Assembly: GCF_032341995.1 (NCBI RefSeq)
Contig: NZ_CP135439.1
Span: 1,426,001 to 1,490,000 of the forward strand
Direction: 5' to 3'
Length of the DNA stretch: 64,000 bases
Source: Domibacillus sp. DTU_2020_1001157_1_SI_ALB_TIR_016
Lineage (GTDB): Bacteria > Bacillota > Bacilli > Bacillales > Domibacillaceae
The notes under the pieces were generated by a model that worked only from the letters and a program-made list of their open reading frames with translations, was not told the DNA's origin and did not search any database. Shown here piece after piece: positions 9,505-18,184 of the stretch (positions within the stretch are counted from its first letter, which is position 1; the number at the start of each line of letters is the position of its first letter). A program made the position numbers and the translations under genes.

Positions 9505-10272
9505 ATGCATCGTGGAAAAGGAATGAAGTTTGTCGGAGACTCGCGGGTTCCTGCTGAACGAAAACCGAATATTCCGAAAGATTATTCAGAATATCCAGGC
9601 AAAACCGAGGCTTTCTGGCCGAACTTCCTTTTGAAAGAGTGGATGGTCGGTTCGGTGTTTTTAATAGGCTATTTATGCTTGACCATCGCTCACCCATCAC
9701 CGCTTGAGCGTGTTGCAGATCCGACAGATACCGGCTACCTGCCGCTGCCAGACTGGTACTTCTTGTTTTTATACCAGCTTTTAAAATACTCGTACGCATC
9801 CGGACCTTATAACGTTATTGGTGCTTTTATTATTCCAGGTCTTGCCTTTGGCGGGCTTATGCTGGCACCGTTTATTGACCGCGGTCCAAAGCGCCGGCCC
9901 ATTGATCGCCCGTTTGCAACTGGCTTTATGCTTCTCTCTCTCGCTGCGGTCATTTTCCTAACTTGGGAAGCTGTAAATGCAGTAGACTGGAAAGCAAGGG
10001 AAGCGCAGGGGGCGATTGTAGAAGAAGCCGCTATCGACACAAACTCTGATGGGTTTAAAATTTATCAGGAAAATGGCTGTATCAACTGTCACGGTGATAC
10101 ATTGTCAGGAGGATCGGCGGCACCGTCTCTTGTCGGCACCGGGCTAACGGCGGAAGAAGTCGCCGATATCGCGAAAAATGGGAAAGGTTCCATGCCGCCG
10201 GGAATGTATAAAGGAAATGAAGAAGACTTAAAGAAGCTGTCTGAATTTATTTCTACACTAGAAGCAAAATAA
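9505..10272 (+). CDS. qcrC: Menaquinol:cytochrome c reductase, fused subunit IV and cytochrome c
   Basis: 255 residues. The first two thirds correspond to cytochrome b6f subunit IV (three membrane segments, with the PDWYFLFLYQLLKYS quinone-site motif). The C terminus is a cytochrome c domain with the haem-binding motif CINCH and a distal SMPPGMY methionine region. This fusion is the normal Gram-positive arrangement and delivers electrons to the haem on the outer face. A strong terminator follows. Confidence 0.96.
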   Translation: MHRGKGMKFVGDSRVPAERKPNIPKDYSEYPGKTEAFWPNFLLKEWMVGSVFLIGYLCLTIAHPSPLERVADPTDTGYLPLPDWYFLFLYQLLKYSYASGPYNVIGAFIIPGLAFGGLMLAPFIDRGPKRRPIDRPFATGFMLLSLAAVIFLTWEAVNAVDWKAREAQGAIVEEAAIDTNSDGFKIYQENGCINCHGDTLSGGSAAPSLVGTGLTAEEVADIAKNGKGSMPPGMYKGNEEDLKKLSEFISTLEAK

Positions 10273-10285
10273 AACGAAATGAACG

Positions 10286-10318
10286 GGACTGTCCGGCTCG
10301 ATGGGCAGTCCTTTTTTT
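10286..10318 (+). terminator. Terminator after qcrC
   Basis: GGACTGTCC pairs with GGGCAGTCC (one G-U) across an 8-base loop and is followed by seven T. Confidence 0.9.
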
Positions 10319-10334
10319 CCATGGAGGCATATAT

Positions 10335-10913
10335 ATGCTGTTTTTTCTTTTATCAAACCGCTCGTTTATGTGGGTGCTTTTTATCATTAATTTACTTGGA
10401 ACAATTTACGGATACATATGGTACATGCCTCAGTTAGAGCAGACAGATCCTGTTTTTCTTCCGTTCGTGCCTGACAGTCCGACTGCGAGCTTGTTTTTTA
10501 CCATCGCTTTATTTGGCCTTTTGATTGGCCGGAACTGGGGGCTTATGCAGGCGCTCGCTGTTATGACCTTATTTAAATACGGAATATGGGCCGTTGTGAT
10601 GAATGGGCTGACGCTCTTTGTTACAGGAGATCTCTCCTGGCTTGGCTGGATGCTGGTCGCCTCACATTTGGGCATGGCTGTCCAGGGACTGCTTTATGCA
10701 CCATTTTTTCGGGTCCAGCCGATTCACCTGATTGTGGCTGCGGTCTGGACTGTGCATAACGAAATGATTGATTATGTTTTTATGCAGTATCCTGTGTATT
10801 CACAGCTTGATTTATACATTCAAGAAATTGGTTATTTTACATTTTGGCTCAGCCTGCTCTCTATTTTCATCACATGGTGGGTGTGTGTACGTTCAAAGCG
10901 ATTAATGTGGTGA
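10335..10913 (+). CDS. ypjA: DUF1405 membrane protein YpjA
   Basis: A 192-residue polytopic membrane protein with about five or six hydrophobic helices. It is recognised by position after qcrC and by segments such as NLLGTIYGYIWYMPQL and NEMIDYVFMQYP. The family is common in Bacillaceae and some archaea but has no assigned activity. The start is 17 bp after the qcr terminator, so read-through or a promoter near the hairpin would be needed. Confidence 0.85.
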   Translation: MLFFLLSNRSFMWVLFIINLLGTIYGYIWYMPQLEQTDPVFLPFVPDSPTASLFFTIALFGLLIGRNWGLMQALAVMTLFKYGIWAVVMNGLTLFVTGDLSWLGWMLVASHLGMAVQGLLYAPFFRVQPIHLIVAAVWTVHNEMIDYVFMQYPVYSQLDLYIQEIGYFTFWLSLLSIFITWWVCVRSKRLMW

Positions 10914-10979
10914 GAAACGGCATCATTCCTTCATCTCCGCGCATATACTGAAAAAAGCAGATGGGCGGGGGGATGGAGA

Positions 10980-11186
10980 ATGGACAAAGTTATCGCATTT
11001 ATCTGGAGTTTCCTTCTCATATTTGTACCAGTCAGCGGAGCAGAAGAAATGAATCCTGAGAAAAAAGAAGACCTGATTCACGTTACTGCGCTCACGGGCG
11101 GGGTTATCATGGCAGCGCTCATATACACAGGCAGAAAAAAGTACAAAGGTATGAAAGAAGAAAGGAAAAACGAGCATAATCTTTGA
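10980..11186 (+). CDS. Short exported/anchored protein, possible reduced YpjB
   Basis: Only 68 residues: a signal-like hydrophobic N terminus (VIAFIWSFLLIFVPVSG), a short acidic linker, then a second membrane segment (HVTALTGGVIMAALIYTG) and a basic tail. It occupies the place of sporulation gene ypjB, which in B. subtilis is roughly 260 residues with an N-terminal signal and a C-terminal anchor. The two ends look retained while the extracellular middle is gone. Identification with ypjB rests on position and topology, not on a clear match. GGGCGGGGGG precedes the ATG. Confidence 0.6.
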   Translation: MDKVIAFIWSFLLIFVPVSGAEEMNPEKKEDLIHVTALTGGVIMAALIYTGRKKYKGMKEERKNEHNL

Positions 11187-11211
11187 CTCCCGGGGGTATA
11201 AATCGTTAAAA
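11182..11211 (+). promoter_or_regulatory. Putative promoter of the YugP-type peptidase gene
   Basis: TTGACT (11182-11187) and TAAAAT (11206-11211) are spaced by 18 bp, about 50 bp ahead of the start codon. Confidence 0.5.
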
Positions 11212-11259
11212 TAAAGATAAGACAAAATACGACAACATAACGGAGGTAGAGGGAGTTAG

Positions 11260-11940
11260 ATGATTTGGATCATTTATTTTATCCTGTTGATTTTGCTGCC
11301 GCTCTGGGCGCAATTTAAGGTGAAAAGCACGTATAATAAGTATTCAAAAGTAGCCGTTTCAACAGGAATTACTGGTGCAGAAGCAGCACGCCGCATCTTG
11401 GACGATAATGGTCTGCAGCATGTAAAAGTAGTGGAATCACGCGGGTTTTTAAGTGACCATTACAATCCAATTACAAAAACAGTGAACCTGTCACCGAATA
11501 ACTTTCACGGTCATTCTATTGCTGGAGCGGCTGTCGCGGCTCATGAGGTGGGACACGCTATTCAGGACAAAGTCGGCTATGCGTTTCTTCGCTTCCGCCA
11601 CGCGCTTGTTCCAATTGCGAATTTCAGCTCAAATATGTCATGGATTTTCATTATGATTGGCATTTTTGCCAGCGCTACAAATATGCTCCTGCTCGGGATT
11701 ATTTTAATGGCTGCTGGTGTCCTATTTCAAGTTATCACACTGCCGGTAGAGTTTAATGCATCAAACCGGGCCATGGACCAAATTGTTGCTTCTGGCATTA
11801 TCCGCAACAATGAGGAACGCGAAGCACGCAAAGTGTTAAATGCGGCTGCCATGACTTATGTAGCAGCGGCTGCTGTAGCCGTTCTAGAGCTGCTTCGCCT
11901 CGTACTAATGTACACGGGAATGGCTCAAAACGACGATTAA
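11260..11940 (+). CDS. Membrane-bound zinc metallopeptidase, YugP family
   Basis: 226 residues with a membrane segment at the extreme N terminus, a HEVGH zinc motif at residues 95-99 (ligands H95 and H99, catalytic E96), and two or three further hydrophobic helices. SRGFLSDHYNPITKTVNLSP before the motif is typical of the YugP/DUF2268-like Zn-peptidase family. The active site probably lies near the membrane. Substrates are unknown. It is not part of the B. subtilis ypj cluster, so this is a local difference in gene content. A perfect terminator follows. Confidence 0.88.
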   Translation: MIWIIYFILLILLPLWAQFKVKSTYNKYSKVAVSTGITGAEAARRILDDNGLQHVKVVESRGFLSDHYNPITKTVNLSPNNFHGHSIAGAAVAAHEVGHAIQDKVGYAFLRFRHALVPIANFSSNMSWIFIMIGIFASATNMLLLGIILMAAGVLFQVITLPVEFNASNRAMDQIVASGIIRNNEEREARKVLNAAAMTYVAAAAVAVLELLRLVLMYTGMAQNDD

Positions 11941-11944
11941 TAAA

Positions 11945-11970
11945 AAAGCACCGGAATTTTCCGGTGCTTT
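11945..11970 (+). terminator. Terminator after the YugP-type gene
   Basis: AAAGCACCGGAA and TTCCGGTGCTTT are perfectly complementary with almost no loop. The same core recurs at 12121-12147. Confidence 0.85.
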
Positions 11971-12129
11971 GAGAGTGTAGACAAAGTAAGAAAGCAGGCT
12001 GATTGAAAACGTCTGACTTTCCAGGAACGCCGCCGGCTGGGAAGCGGAGTGACCTTTTTGGGGTCATGAGCATTCACAGCTGGCAAGTGACGCCGAAAGC
12101 GGGCGTTTGTCAACAGCCTGAAGCACCGG
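11961..12129. repeat. 140-bp non-coding element between two like terminators
   Basis: TGTAGACAAA (11976-11985) and TTTGTCAACA (12106-12115) are inverted with one mismatch and delimit a 140-bp non-coding segment. Just outside, CCGGTGCTT and AAGCACCGG extend the inverted pairing into the two flanking terminators. No convincing open frame is inside. The ends resemble the TTTGTCTACA and GACAAAG motifs that border the repeat locus near 20.3-20.8 kb, suggesting one family of intergenic elements. Confidence 0.6.
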
Positions 12130-12149
12130 GAATTTTCCCGGTGCTTTTT
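12119..12149. terminator. Bidirectional terminator before ypjC
   Basis: GAAGCACCGGGAA and TTCCCGGTGCTTTTT form a long stem with T runs usable on both strands. It serves ypjC on the minus strand, whose stop codon lies at the edge. Confidence 0.8.
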
Positions 12150-13020
12150 AACGTTCAATCGGCTGTTTGTTTTCATCAAGAGTAAAGCCTTCTCCGAATA
12201 CATCATGCACAACTGTCACCGAAACAAATGCGTGCGGATCCACCGCATGAATAATATTCTTCAGCCGGACGATTTCATTTCGGCCCACCACGCAGTATAA
12301 AACATCGCGTTCCTGCTTTGTGAAAGAGCCATATCCTTTTAAAATCGTCACTCCGCGCTCCATTCGTTTGTTAATTTCGTCCGCAATTTCTTCATGAGCA
12401 GAAGAGATAATCATCGCGCCGCGTGCCGCGTATGCTCCTTCCTGCATAAAGTCAATGACGCGTGCTGCAACAAAAACGGCAACGAGCGTGTACATCGCTT
12501 CCCGGTAATTGATGTATGTTAAAAAAGAAGCCGTGATCACGACTGCATCAAATAAAAACATGGTTTTGCCCATGCTTACCTGCCAATATTTATGTACAAG
12601 CCGCGCAATAATATCGACGCCTCCTGTTGTGCCTCCGTACCGAAACGTAATCCCAAGGCCCGCGCCGATAAAAACCCCTGCAAACAGCGCGGCAAGAAAC
12701 AGGTCATCCCGAAGTGGAATGTGAAATTGCCAGTTTTGAAAGATCGATAAAAAGAAGGAAACGCTGAAGGTGCCAATCAGCGTATAATAAAAAGAGACAC
12801 GGCCGAGCAGTTTCCACCCAATCAAAAAAATGGGAATGTTAAGAAGTATATTCGAGTAGGAAGGATCAATTTCAAATAAATTGTATAATAGCAGGGTAAT
12901 GCCCGTAAAACCGCCCTCCGCTAAATTGTTCTGCATGTTAAAATGGACAAGCCCAAATGAAAAAATAGCTGAGCCAACCAAAATAAAAAATACATTTTTG
13001 GATTTAATGCCGTGTTTCAT
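12148..13020 (-). CDS. ypjC: YitT family membrane protein with DUF2179 domain
   Basis: 290 residues. The first ~200 form five or six transmembrane helices with the family signature NNLAEGGFTGITLLLY and the GGTTGGVDIIARL loop. The C-terminal ~85 residues are the soluble DUF2179 domain (GVTILKGYGSFTKQERDVLYCVV). It corresponds to B. subtilis YpjC by position and family. The function is unknown; related YitT proteins are proposed transporters. It is divergent from ypjD, and the gap between them is the promoter region for both. Confidence 0.88.
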   Translation of the reverse strand: MKHGIKSKNVFFILVGSAIFSFGLVHFNMQNNLAEGGFTGITLLLYNLFEIDPSYSNILLNIPIFLIGWKLLGRVSFYYTLIGTFSVSFFLSIFQNWQFHIPLRDDLFLAALFAGVFIGAGLGITFRYGGTTGGVDIIARLVHKYWQVSMGKTMFLFDAVVITASFLTYINYREAMYTLVAVFVAARVIDFMQEGAYAARGAMIISSAHEEIADEINKRMERGVTILKGYGSFTKQERDVLYCVVGRNEIVRLKNIIHAVDPHAFVSVTVVHDVFGEGFTLDENKQPIER

Positions 13021-13115
13021 ATACGTTCTCCTTTTTATTGTGATGAATAATAAGAAAAAATTGCACCTCCTCTATATAATATGTAACATATAAAAGAAAG
13101 AAAGTGGTGAAAAAA

Positions 13116-13448
13116 ATGGATAAATCGATGCGTGATATGCAAAAAGAAGTAGACGGCTATATCGGCCAGTTTAAAGAGGGCTACTTCAGTCCGCTTGCGA
13201 TGATGGCCCGCCTGACAGAAGAAATGGGCGAACTGGCCCGTGAAGTCAACCATTACTACGGAGAGAAGCCAAAGAAAACATCCGAAGAAGAAAAAACGAT
13301 CGAGGAGGAACTCGGGGATGTTTTGTTTGTAGCCATCTGCCTGGCAAATTCGCTCGAGATTGATTTGCAGACCGCACACGACCGGGTCATGCACAAATTC
13401 CAGACAAGAGACAAAGACCGCTGGACCAAAATTGAGGAGGAAAAGTAA
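13116..13448 (+). CDS. ypjD: MazG-like nucleotide pyrophosphohydrolase YpjD
   Basis: A 110-residue all-alpha NTP pyrophosphohydrolase. Metal ligands are in the [12 protein letters not shown] helix and the later [16 protein letters not shown] helix, giving the ExxE...ExxD arrangement. It probably hydrolyses non-canonical or excess (d)NTPs to monophosphates. ATG 13116 is preferred, with two in-frame GTG codons at 13104 and 13107 as alternatives. It sits 2 bp before dapB, probably in the same transcript. TTGCAC followed 17 bp later by TAACAT at about 13060-13090 may be the promoter. Confidence 0.88.
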   Translation: MDKSMRDMQKEVDGYIGQFKEGYFSPLAMMARLTEEMGELAREVNHYYGEKPKKTSEEEKTIEEELGDVLFVAICLANSLEIDLQTAHDRVMHKFQTRDKDRWTKIEEEK

Positions 13449-13450
13449 AA

Positions 13451-14248
13451 ATGAGCAGTATTCGTGTTATTATCGCGGGCCCGCGCGGCCGCATGGGAAT
13501 AGAAGCAGTTAAAATGGTGATGAATACACCAGAGTTTGAATTGGTGGCGGCCCTGGACCGAAAACATGCCGGGGAAACACTAGAGGATATCGGGTTTTCC
13601 GGCTCGAAAGCACCGATTTATACAGACGCAAAAGACTGCTTCTCAGAGCATCCAGCCGATGTATTGATTGATTTAACAACACCTGAATTCGGCTATGTAC
13701 ATACAAAAACAGCACTTGAGCACGGTATTCGTCCAGTGGTAGGGACAACGGGCTTTACCGATGAACAGCTGGAGGAACTAAAAGAGCTTTCTTCATCAAA
13801 AGAGCTTGGATGCATTATTGCCCCTAACTTTGCCATTGGCGCCGTTCTGATGATGAAGTTTTCCCAGATGGCAGCAAAGTACTTTAGCGACGTAGAAATC
13901 ATCGAGCTTCACCACGATAAAAAGCTGGATGCACCGTCTGGTACAGCCGTGAAAACAGCGCACATGATCAGCGAAGTGCGTGAACCGAAACGCCAGGGAC
14001 ATCCAGAAGAAAAAGAAACAATTCCAGGAGCACGCGGTGCCGAAATGGACGGCATGCATATTCATAGTGTACGCCTGCCGGGCTTAATTGCACATCAGCA
14101 GGTGCTGTTTGGTGCGGATGGCGAGTCCTTAACAATCCGTCATGACTCTTACAACCGGGCATCCTTTATGTCTGGCGTAAAAGTATGCGTGGAAACGGTC
14201 ATGAAAACAAAAACATTGGTGTATGGTCTCGAAAATATCTTGGATTAA
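13451..14248 (+). CDS. dapB: 4-hydroxy-tetrahydrodipicolinate reductase
   Basis: 265 residues, an NAD(P)H-dependent reductase of the lysine/diaminopimelate pathway. The Rossmann motif is [12 protein letters not shown] (residues 9-20), the conserved VVGTTGF and [14 protein letters not shown] follow, and the catalytic segment is [15 protein letters not shown]. The product feeds peptidoglycan, lysine and spore dipicolinate. First gene of a run dapB-mgsA-bshA-cca-birA with very short gaps. Confidence 0.97.
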   Translation: MSSIRVIIAGPRGRMGIEAVKMVMNTPEFELVAALDRKHAGETLEDIGFSGSKAPIYTDAKDCFSEHPADVLIDLTTPEFGYVHTKTALEHGIRPVVGTTGFTDEQLEELKELSSSKELGCIIAPNFAIGAVLMMKFSQMAAKYFSDVEIIELHHDKKLDAPSGTAVKTAHMISEVREPKRQGHPEEKETIPGARGAEMDGMHIHSVRLPGLIAHQQVLFGADGESLTIRHDSYNRASFMSGVKVCVETVMKTKTLVYGLENILD

Positions 14249-14260
14249 TGGGGGATTCTA

Positions 14261-14638
14261 ATGAATATTGCACTGATTGCACATGATAAGAAAAAAGACG
14301 ATTTGATCGAATTTGTAGACCTTCATAAAGAAGTGTTTGGTGCCCACACGCTTTTTGCAACAGGCACTACCGGCACGCGCGTAATGGAAAAAACAGGACT
14401 TGATGTGCACCGGTTTCAATCCGGGCCGCTTGGAGGCGACCAGGAAATCGGCGCCCGTATCGCACGGGGAGAAATGGATTTTGTTTTTTTCTTCCGCGAT
14501 CCGCTTACGGCGCAGCCGCATGAGCCGGACGTGACCGCGCTTGTCCGTCTTTGTGATGTATATTCTGTTCCGCTTGCAACAAACCTTGGAACAGCACGCG
14601 TATTGATTGATGGTATTATTGAAGAACAGAGTGAATGA
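14261..14638 (+). CDS. mgsA: Methylglyoxal synthase
   Basis: 125 residues, the normal length of MgsA, which converts dihydroxyacetone phosphate to methylglyoxal plus phosphate. Signature elements are [10 protein letters not shown] near the start, [24 protein letters not shown] and [15 protein letters not shown], which carry the catalytic aspartate and histidine. In B. subtilis the bacillithiol gene bshB1 follows; here the next gene is bshA directly. Confidence 0.96.
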   Translation: MNIALIAHDKKKDDLIEFVDLHKEVFGAHTLFATGTTGTRVMEKTGLDVHRFQSGPLGGDQEIGARIARGEMDFVFFFRDPLTAQPHEPDVTALVRLCDVYSVPLATNLGTARVLIDGIIEEQSE

Positions 14639-14655
14639 TCGGCAGGAGAAAAAAT

Positions 14656-15798
14656 ATGGGATTAAACATTGGTATTACATGCTATCCATCTGTGGGCGGG
14701 TCAGGCGTCGTGGCAACGGAGCTTGGCAAGCTTCTGGCTGAGCAGGGGCATACCATTCATTTTATTACATCGGCTGTTCCGTTTCGGCTTGATCGGGTAT
14801 ACCCAAATATCTTTTTTCATCAAGTGGAAGTCAATCAATATTCGGTTTTTCAGTACCCGCCTTATGATATTGCCCTCGCAAGCAAAATGGCTGAGGTGAT
14901 TGAGCGTGAAAAGCTTGATATTTTACACGTTCATTATGCCATCCCGCACGCAGTCTGCGCTATTCTAGGCAAGCAGATGGCCAAGTCGAACGTAAAAATC
15001 GTGACCACGCTGCATGGAACAGATATTACGGTGCTTGGCACAGATTCGGCACTGGCACCAGCCATTAAATTCGGTATTGAACAATCGGATGCGGTCACAG
15101 CTGTTTCTCACTCGCTTGTAAAGCAGACAAAAGAGATGATCGCGCCGGATAAGCATATTGAAACCGTGTACAACTTTATTGATGAGCGTGTATACCGCCC
15201 TGTTGAGACGGCCCGCCATTTAAGAAAAGAGTTTGGCATCAAAGATGATGAAAAAGTGGTGATTCACGTATCGAATTTCCGCGCCGTCAAACGAGTCACA
15301 GATGTAATAAAAGTATTTGCCAACATTGCTGAGCAAATGCCCGCAAAGCTTCTTCTTGTTGGAGATGGGCCGGAGATGACGGTTGTCTGCCGGCTGGCCG
15401 AATCACTTGGACTTGAAGGACAAGTGCTTTATCTTGGAAAGCAAAACAATTTAGCGGAATTATACACAATCAGCGATGTAAAGCTTCTTCTGTCAGAGAA
15501 AGAAAGCTTTGGACTCGTCGCTCTTGAGGCGATGGCATGCGGCGTGCCGTGTATCGGAACGAATGCAGGCGGCATTCCAGAAGTGATTGAGGACGGTGAA
15601 AACGGCTTTGTCCGTCCCATTGGTGACGTCGAAGCGATCAGCGAGGCTGCGATCGAATTGCTGACAAATGAAGCCTTATATGAACGGATGAAGCAGCGGT
15701 CAATGGAGACCGTTCAGGAGCAGTTTCATTCATCTGATATTGTAAAGCAATATGAACGTATTTATTACAGCTTGCTGGAGGAAGCCATTTATGATTGA
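14656..15798 (+). CDS. bshA: N-acetyl-alpha-D-glucosaminyl L-malate synthase
   Basis: A 380-residue GT4 glycosyltransferase that makes GlcNAc-malate, the first step in bacillithiol synthesis. It shows [19 protein letters not shown] at the N terminus, HVHYAIPHA, and the donor-binding block [18 protein letters not shown] plus [13 protein letters not shown] 14656 has AGGAGA at good spacing; an in-frame ATG at 14635 overlaps mgsA and lacks such a site. It overlaps cca by 8 bp. The second pathway gene, bshB1, is not adjacent. Confidence 0.95.
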   Translation: MGLNIGITCYPSVGGSGVVATELGKLLAEQGHTIHFITSAVPFRLDRVYPNIFFHQVEVNQYSVFQYPPYDIALASKMAEVIEREKLDILHVHYAIPHAVCAILGKQMAKSNVKIVTTLHGTDITVLGTDSALAPAIKFGIEQSDAVTAVSHSLVKQTKEMIAPDKHIETVYNFIDERVYRPVETARHLRKEFGIKDDEKVVIHVSNFRAVKRVTDVIKVFANIAEQMPAKLLLVGDGPEMTVVCRLAESLGLEGQVLYLGKQNNLAELYTISDVKLLLSEKESFGLVALEAMACGVPCIGTNAGGIPEVIEDGENGFVRPIGDVEAISEAAIELLTNEALYERMKQRSMETVQEQFHSSDIVKQYERIYYSLLEEAIYD

Positions 15799-16987
15799 CC
15801 ATCCTTTTTTTCGCCAGGCGCTGCCGGTTATTGCACGCCTGGAAGAAGCGGGCTTCGAAGCATTTTTTGTCGGCGGAGCGGTCCGGGACCTTTTTCTGGG
15901 CCGTCCTGTTCATGATGTCGATATTGCCACATCAGCAGTGCCGACTGAAGTAAAAGCAGTGTTTAAGAATACGGTCGATGTCGGTATTGATCATGGGACA
16001 ATCCTCGTTTTGCATAACGGTATTGGATTCGAAGTGACCACCTTTCGGACTGAATCCGACTACACTGATTTCAGGAGGCCGGATCAGGTTCGGTTTGTCC
16101 GCTCCCTGTATGAAGATTTAAAACGCCGTGATTTTACGATGAATGCAATGGCGATGAATAAAAATGGCGAATGGATTGACCCCTTTGGCGGAAAAGAAGA
16201 TATCCAAAGGAGAGTAATCCGGACTGTAGGCCGTGCAGGCGAACGTTTTTCAGAGGATGCCCTCCGAATGATGCGTGCTGCCCGGTTCGTAAGTCAGTTG
16301 TCTTTTCATTTGGATGACGATACGAAGGAAGCGATGACCGAGCATGCGCCGCTGCTCGGTCACATCGCCGTTGAGCGGAAGCTGAACGAAATGGATAAAC
16401 TGTTTAGCGGGTGCGATAAGCGCCAGGCGGTGGCTGTATTAATTGAAACAGGACTTTATCAATTTTTGCCGGGGCTGGATAGACAAAAGCCCGCGCTTAC
16501 CCGATTGGCAGGTCTTCCGATTGAAGGGCTGACAGTGGATCAGGTTTGGACAGCGGCAGCTTACTTGTGTGCGGAGGAAGATCCGGTTCCATTTTTAACA
16601 CAATGGCGGCTTCCGCAAAAAAGAATTAAAAGCATCGGCCGAAGTGTTCGAACGTTAATTCAGTTTTTAGCGAAAGGCGTTACCGATTGGCAGCTTTTTC
16701 AAGGCGGGCTCCAGTCATCTGTTGACGCAGCGGCTGCAGGGTACGCGCTGACCGGTGGAAAAGAGCTGGATGGCGGCAGTGCAGCCAGCCGTTTTGAATC
16801 GCTTCCGATAAAAAGCCGTCACGATCTCGCCATTACAGGAAATGATTTGATCCAATGGGCGTCCAAGCCAAGGGGTCCATGGATAAAAGAAGTGCTTGAA
16901 CGAACGGAGCGGGCTGTTATTGCACGCGACGTTCCAAACGAGCGAACGGAAATTGAAAGGTGGCTGCATGCATGCAATCTTCTGTAA
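15791..16987 (+). CDS. cca: CCA-adding tRNA nucleotidyltransferase
   Basis: 398 residues, a class II nucleotidyltransferase that builds or repairs the 3' CCA of tRNAs. Motif A is [12 protein letters not shown] with HDVDIATSA (catalytic carboxylates), motif B/C is [11 protein letters not shown], and [12 protein letters not shown] is the next conserved block. ATG 15791 follows GGAGG and overlaps the bshA stop, giving a normal N terminus [13 protein letters not shown]. The 3' end overlaps birA by 16 bp. Confidence 0.96.
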   Translation: MIDHPFFRQALPVIARLEEAGFEAFFVGGAVRDLFLGRPVHDVDIATSAVPTEVKAVFKNTVDVGIDHGTILVLHNGIGFEVTTFRTESDYTDFRRPDQVRFVRSLYEDLKRRDFTMNAMAMNKNGEWIDPFGGKEDIQRRVIRTVGRAGERFSEDALRMMRAARFVSQLSFHLDDDTKEAMTEHAPLLGHIAVERKLNEMDKLFSGCDKRQAVAVLIETGLYQFLPGLDRQKPALTRLAGLPIEGLTVDQVWTAAAYLCAEEDPVPFLTQWRLPQKRIKSIGRSVRTLIQFLAKGVTDWQLFQGGLQSSVDAAAAGYALTGGKELDGGSAASRFESLPIKSRHDLAITGNDLIQWASKPRGPWIKEVLERTERAVIARDVPNERTEIERWLHACNLL

Positions 16988-17946
16988 AGCATAAGCTGCT
17001 CGAGGTGTTTTCAAAAGCAGACGGTGAGTTTGTATCCGGCCAGGCATTGGCAGATCACATTGGCTGTTCGCGAACCGCCGTCTGGAAGCATATTGAATCA
17101 CTGCGGCAGGAAGGCTTTGAGCTTGAAGCAGTACGAAACAAAGGCTACCGTATTACAGGGAAGCCTGATAAAGTAAGTGAAAATGAATTGTTAATCGGTC
17201 TTCAAACGGACCAGCTCGGTAAACAAATTGTTTTTAAAGAAACAGTAGAATCTACGCAGAAAGAAGCACATAAAATCGCGGAAGAATCAGAGGAAGGAAC
17301 GCTGGTCATTGCGGAAGAGCAAACATCAGGGCGCGGCCGCATGACCAGAGCGTGGCATTCTCCTAAGGGTACAGGAATTTGGATGAGCCTTATTTTAAAG
17401 CCAAACCTTCCGCCTGTGAAAGCGCCGCAGTTTACGTTGATTGCGGCTGTGGCCGTTGCTGAAGCCATTCAGGATGTAACCGGGCTGACGCCGGAAATCA
17501 AGTGGCCCAATGATCTTTTGATGAACGGGAAAAAAATAACCGGTATTTTAACAGAACTTCAAGCGGATGCTGACCGTATCCGTTCCATTATTATTGGGAT
17601 TGGCATGAATGTAAACCAGCAGGCATTTCCGGCTGAGCTTGAAGACATTGCTACTTCACTCGCCATTGAAAAAGGAGAAACCATCTCCCGCGCTAAGCTT
17701 GTACAGGCTATCCTTAAAAATATGGAAATCTACTATAAAGAGTATGTGGAAAATGGGTTTGCCTCGATCAAACAAAAATGGGAATCGTTTGCCGTTTCGA
17801 TTGGCCGTCATATTACGGCCCGAACCGTGAATGGCTCGATTCGAGGGAAGGCAATTGGGATTACAGAAGAAGGCGTATTAAAGCTGCAGGATGAAGAAGG
17901 CATCATTCACTCGATCTACTCAGCGGACATTGAAATTGAACGGTAG
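16972..17946 (+). CDS. birA: Bifunctional biotin-protein ligase / biotin operon repressor
   Basis: 324 residues. An N-terminal helix-turn-helix (ADHIGCSRTAVWKHIESLR, about residues 27-45) is followed by the ligase domain with the biotinyl-AMP loop TSGRGRMTRAWHSP and the KWPNDLLMNGKKITGIL block. A C-terminal SH3-like domain follows. It charges biotin carriers and represses biotin genes. ATG 16972 is the likely start; GTG 16960 is in frame but its initiation region is occupied by the AAAGGTGG that serves 16972. Confidence 0.95.
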   Translation: MQSSVKHKLLEVFSKADGEFVSGQALADHIGCSRTAVWKHIESLRQEGFELEAVRNKGYRITGKPDKVSENELLIGLQTDQLGKQIVFKETVESTQKEAHKIAEESEEGTLVIAEEQTSGRGRMTRAWHSPKGTGIWMSLILKPNLPPVKAPQFTLIAAVAVAEAIQDVTGLTPEIKWPNDLLMNGKKITGILTELQADADRIRSIIIGIGMNVNQQAFPAELEDIATSLAIEKGETISRAKLVQAILKNMEIYYKEYVENGFASIKQKWESFAVSIGRHITARTVNGSIRGKAIGITEEGVLKLQDEEGIIHSIYSADIEIER

Positions 17947-17972
17947 TCAAATGAGGGGATGCCTGTTATAAT
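17944..17972 (+). promoter_or_regulatory. Putative panBCD promoter
   Basis: A perfect TATAAT (17967-17972) lies 17 bp after a weak -35, TAGTCA (17944-17949), immediately after the birA stop. It would start a ~205-nt leader ahead of panB. Confidence 0.5.
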
Positions 17973-17979
17973 AATCGTG

Positions 17980-18147
17980 AACAAGGGCGGTATCATGCTT
18001 GAACTGCACCGCGTTCCGAAAGTGAAACGTATTTTATAACAAGACAAACACTGCCTTGATCCGAATGGACAGGGACAGAGGGTCGAAACATTATTCCGTT
18101 TACAGCGGGGTCCTTCTGCTTCTTTCCAGCAAAAGGACCCTTTTTTT
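17980..18147 (+). ncRNA. Structured panB leader (candidate pan motif) with terminator
   Basis: The leader contains CAAGG (17982-17986) able to pair with CCTTG (18053-18057), enclosing a stem GCGGT (17987-17991)/ACCGC (18008-18012). It ends in an intrinsic terminator: GGGTCCTT (18108-18115) pairs with AAGGACCC (18133-18140), followed by seven T, 37 bp before the panB start. A conserved RNA called the pan motif is known upstream of panB in Firmicutes; assignment here rests on position and foldability only. Confidence 0.5.
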
Positions 18148-18184
18148 ATTGTTTCGTCTCCTCTGATCAAAAGGAGGAAACAGC

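Noticed and set aside
17980..18147. T-box or other amino-acid leader ahead of panB.
   Set aside because: No AGGGTGGNACCGCG-type T-box element is present, although AGGGCGGTATC is superficially similar; a pan-motif candidate fits the gene better.
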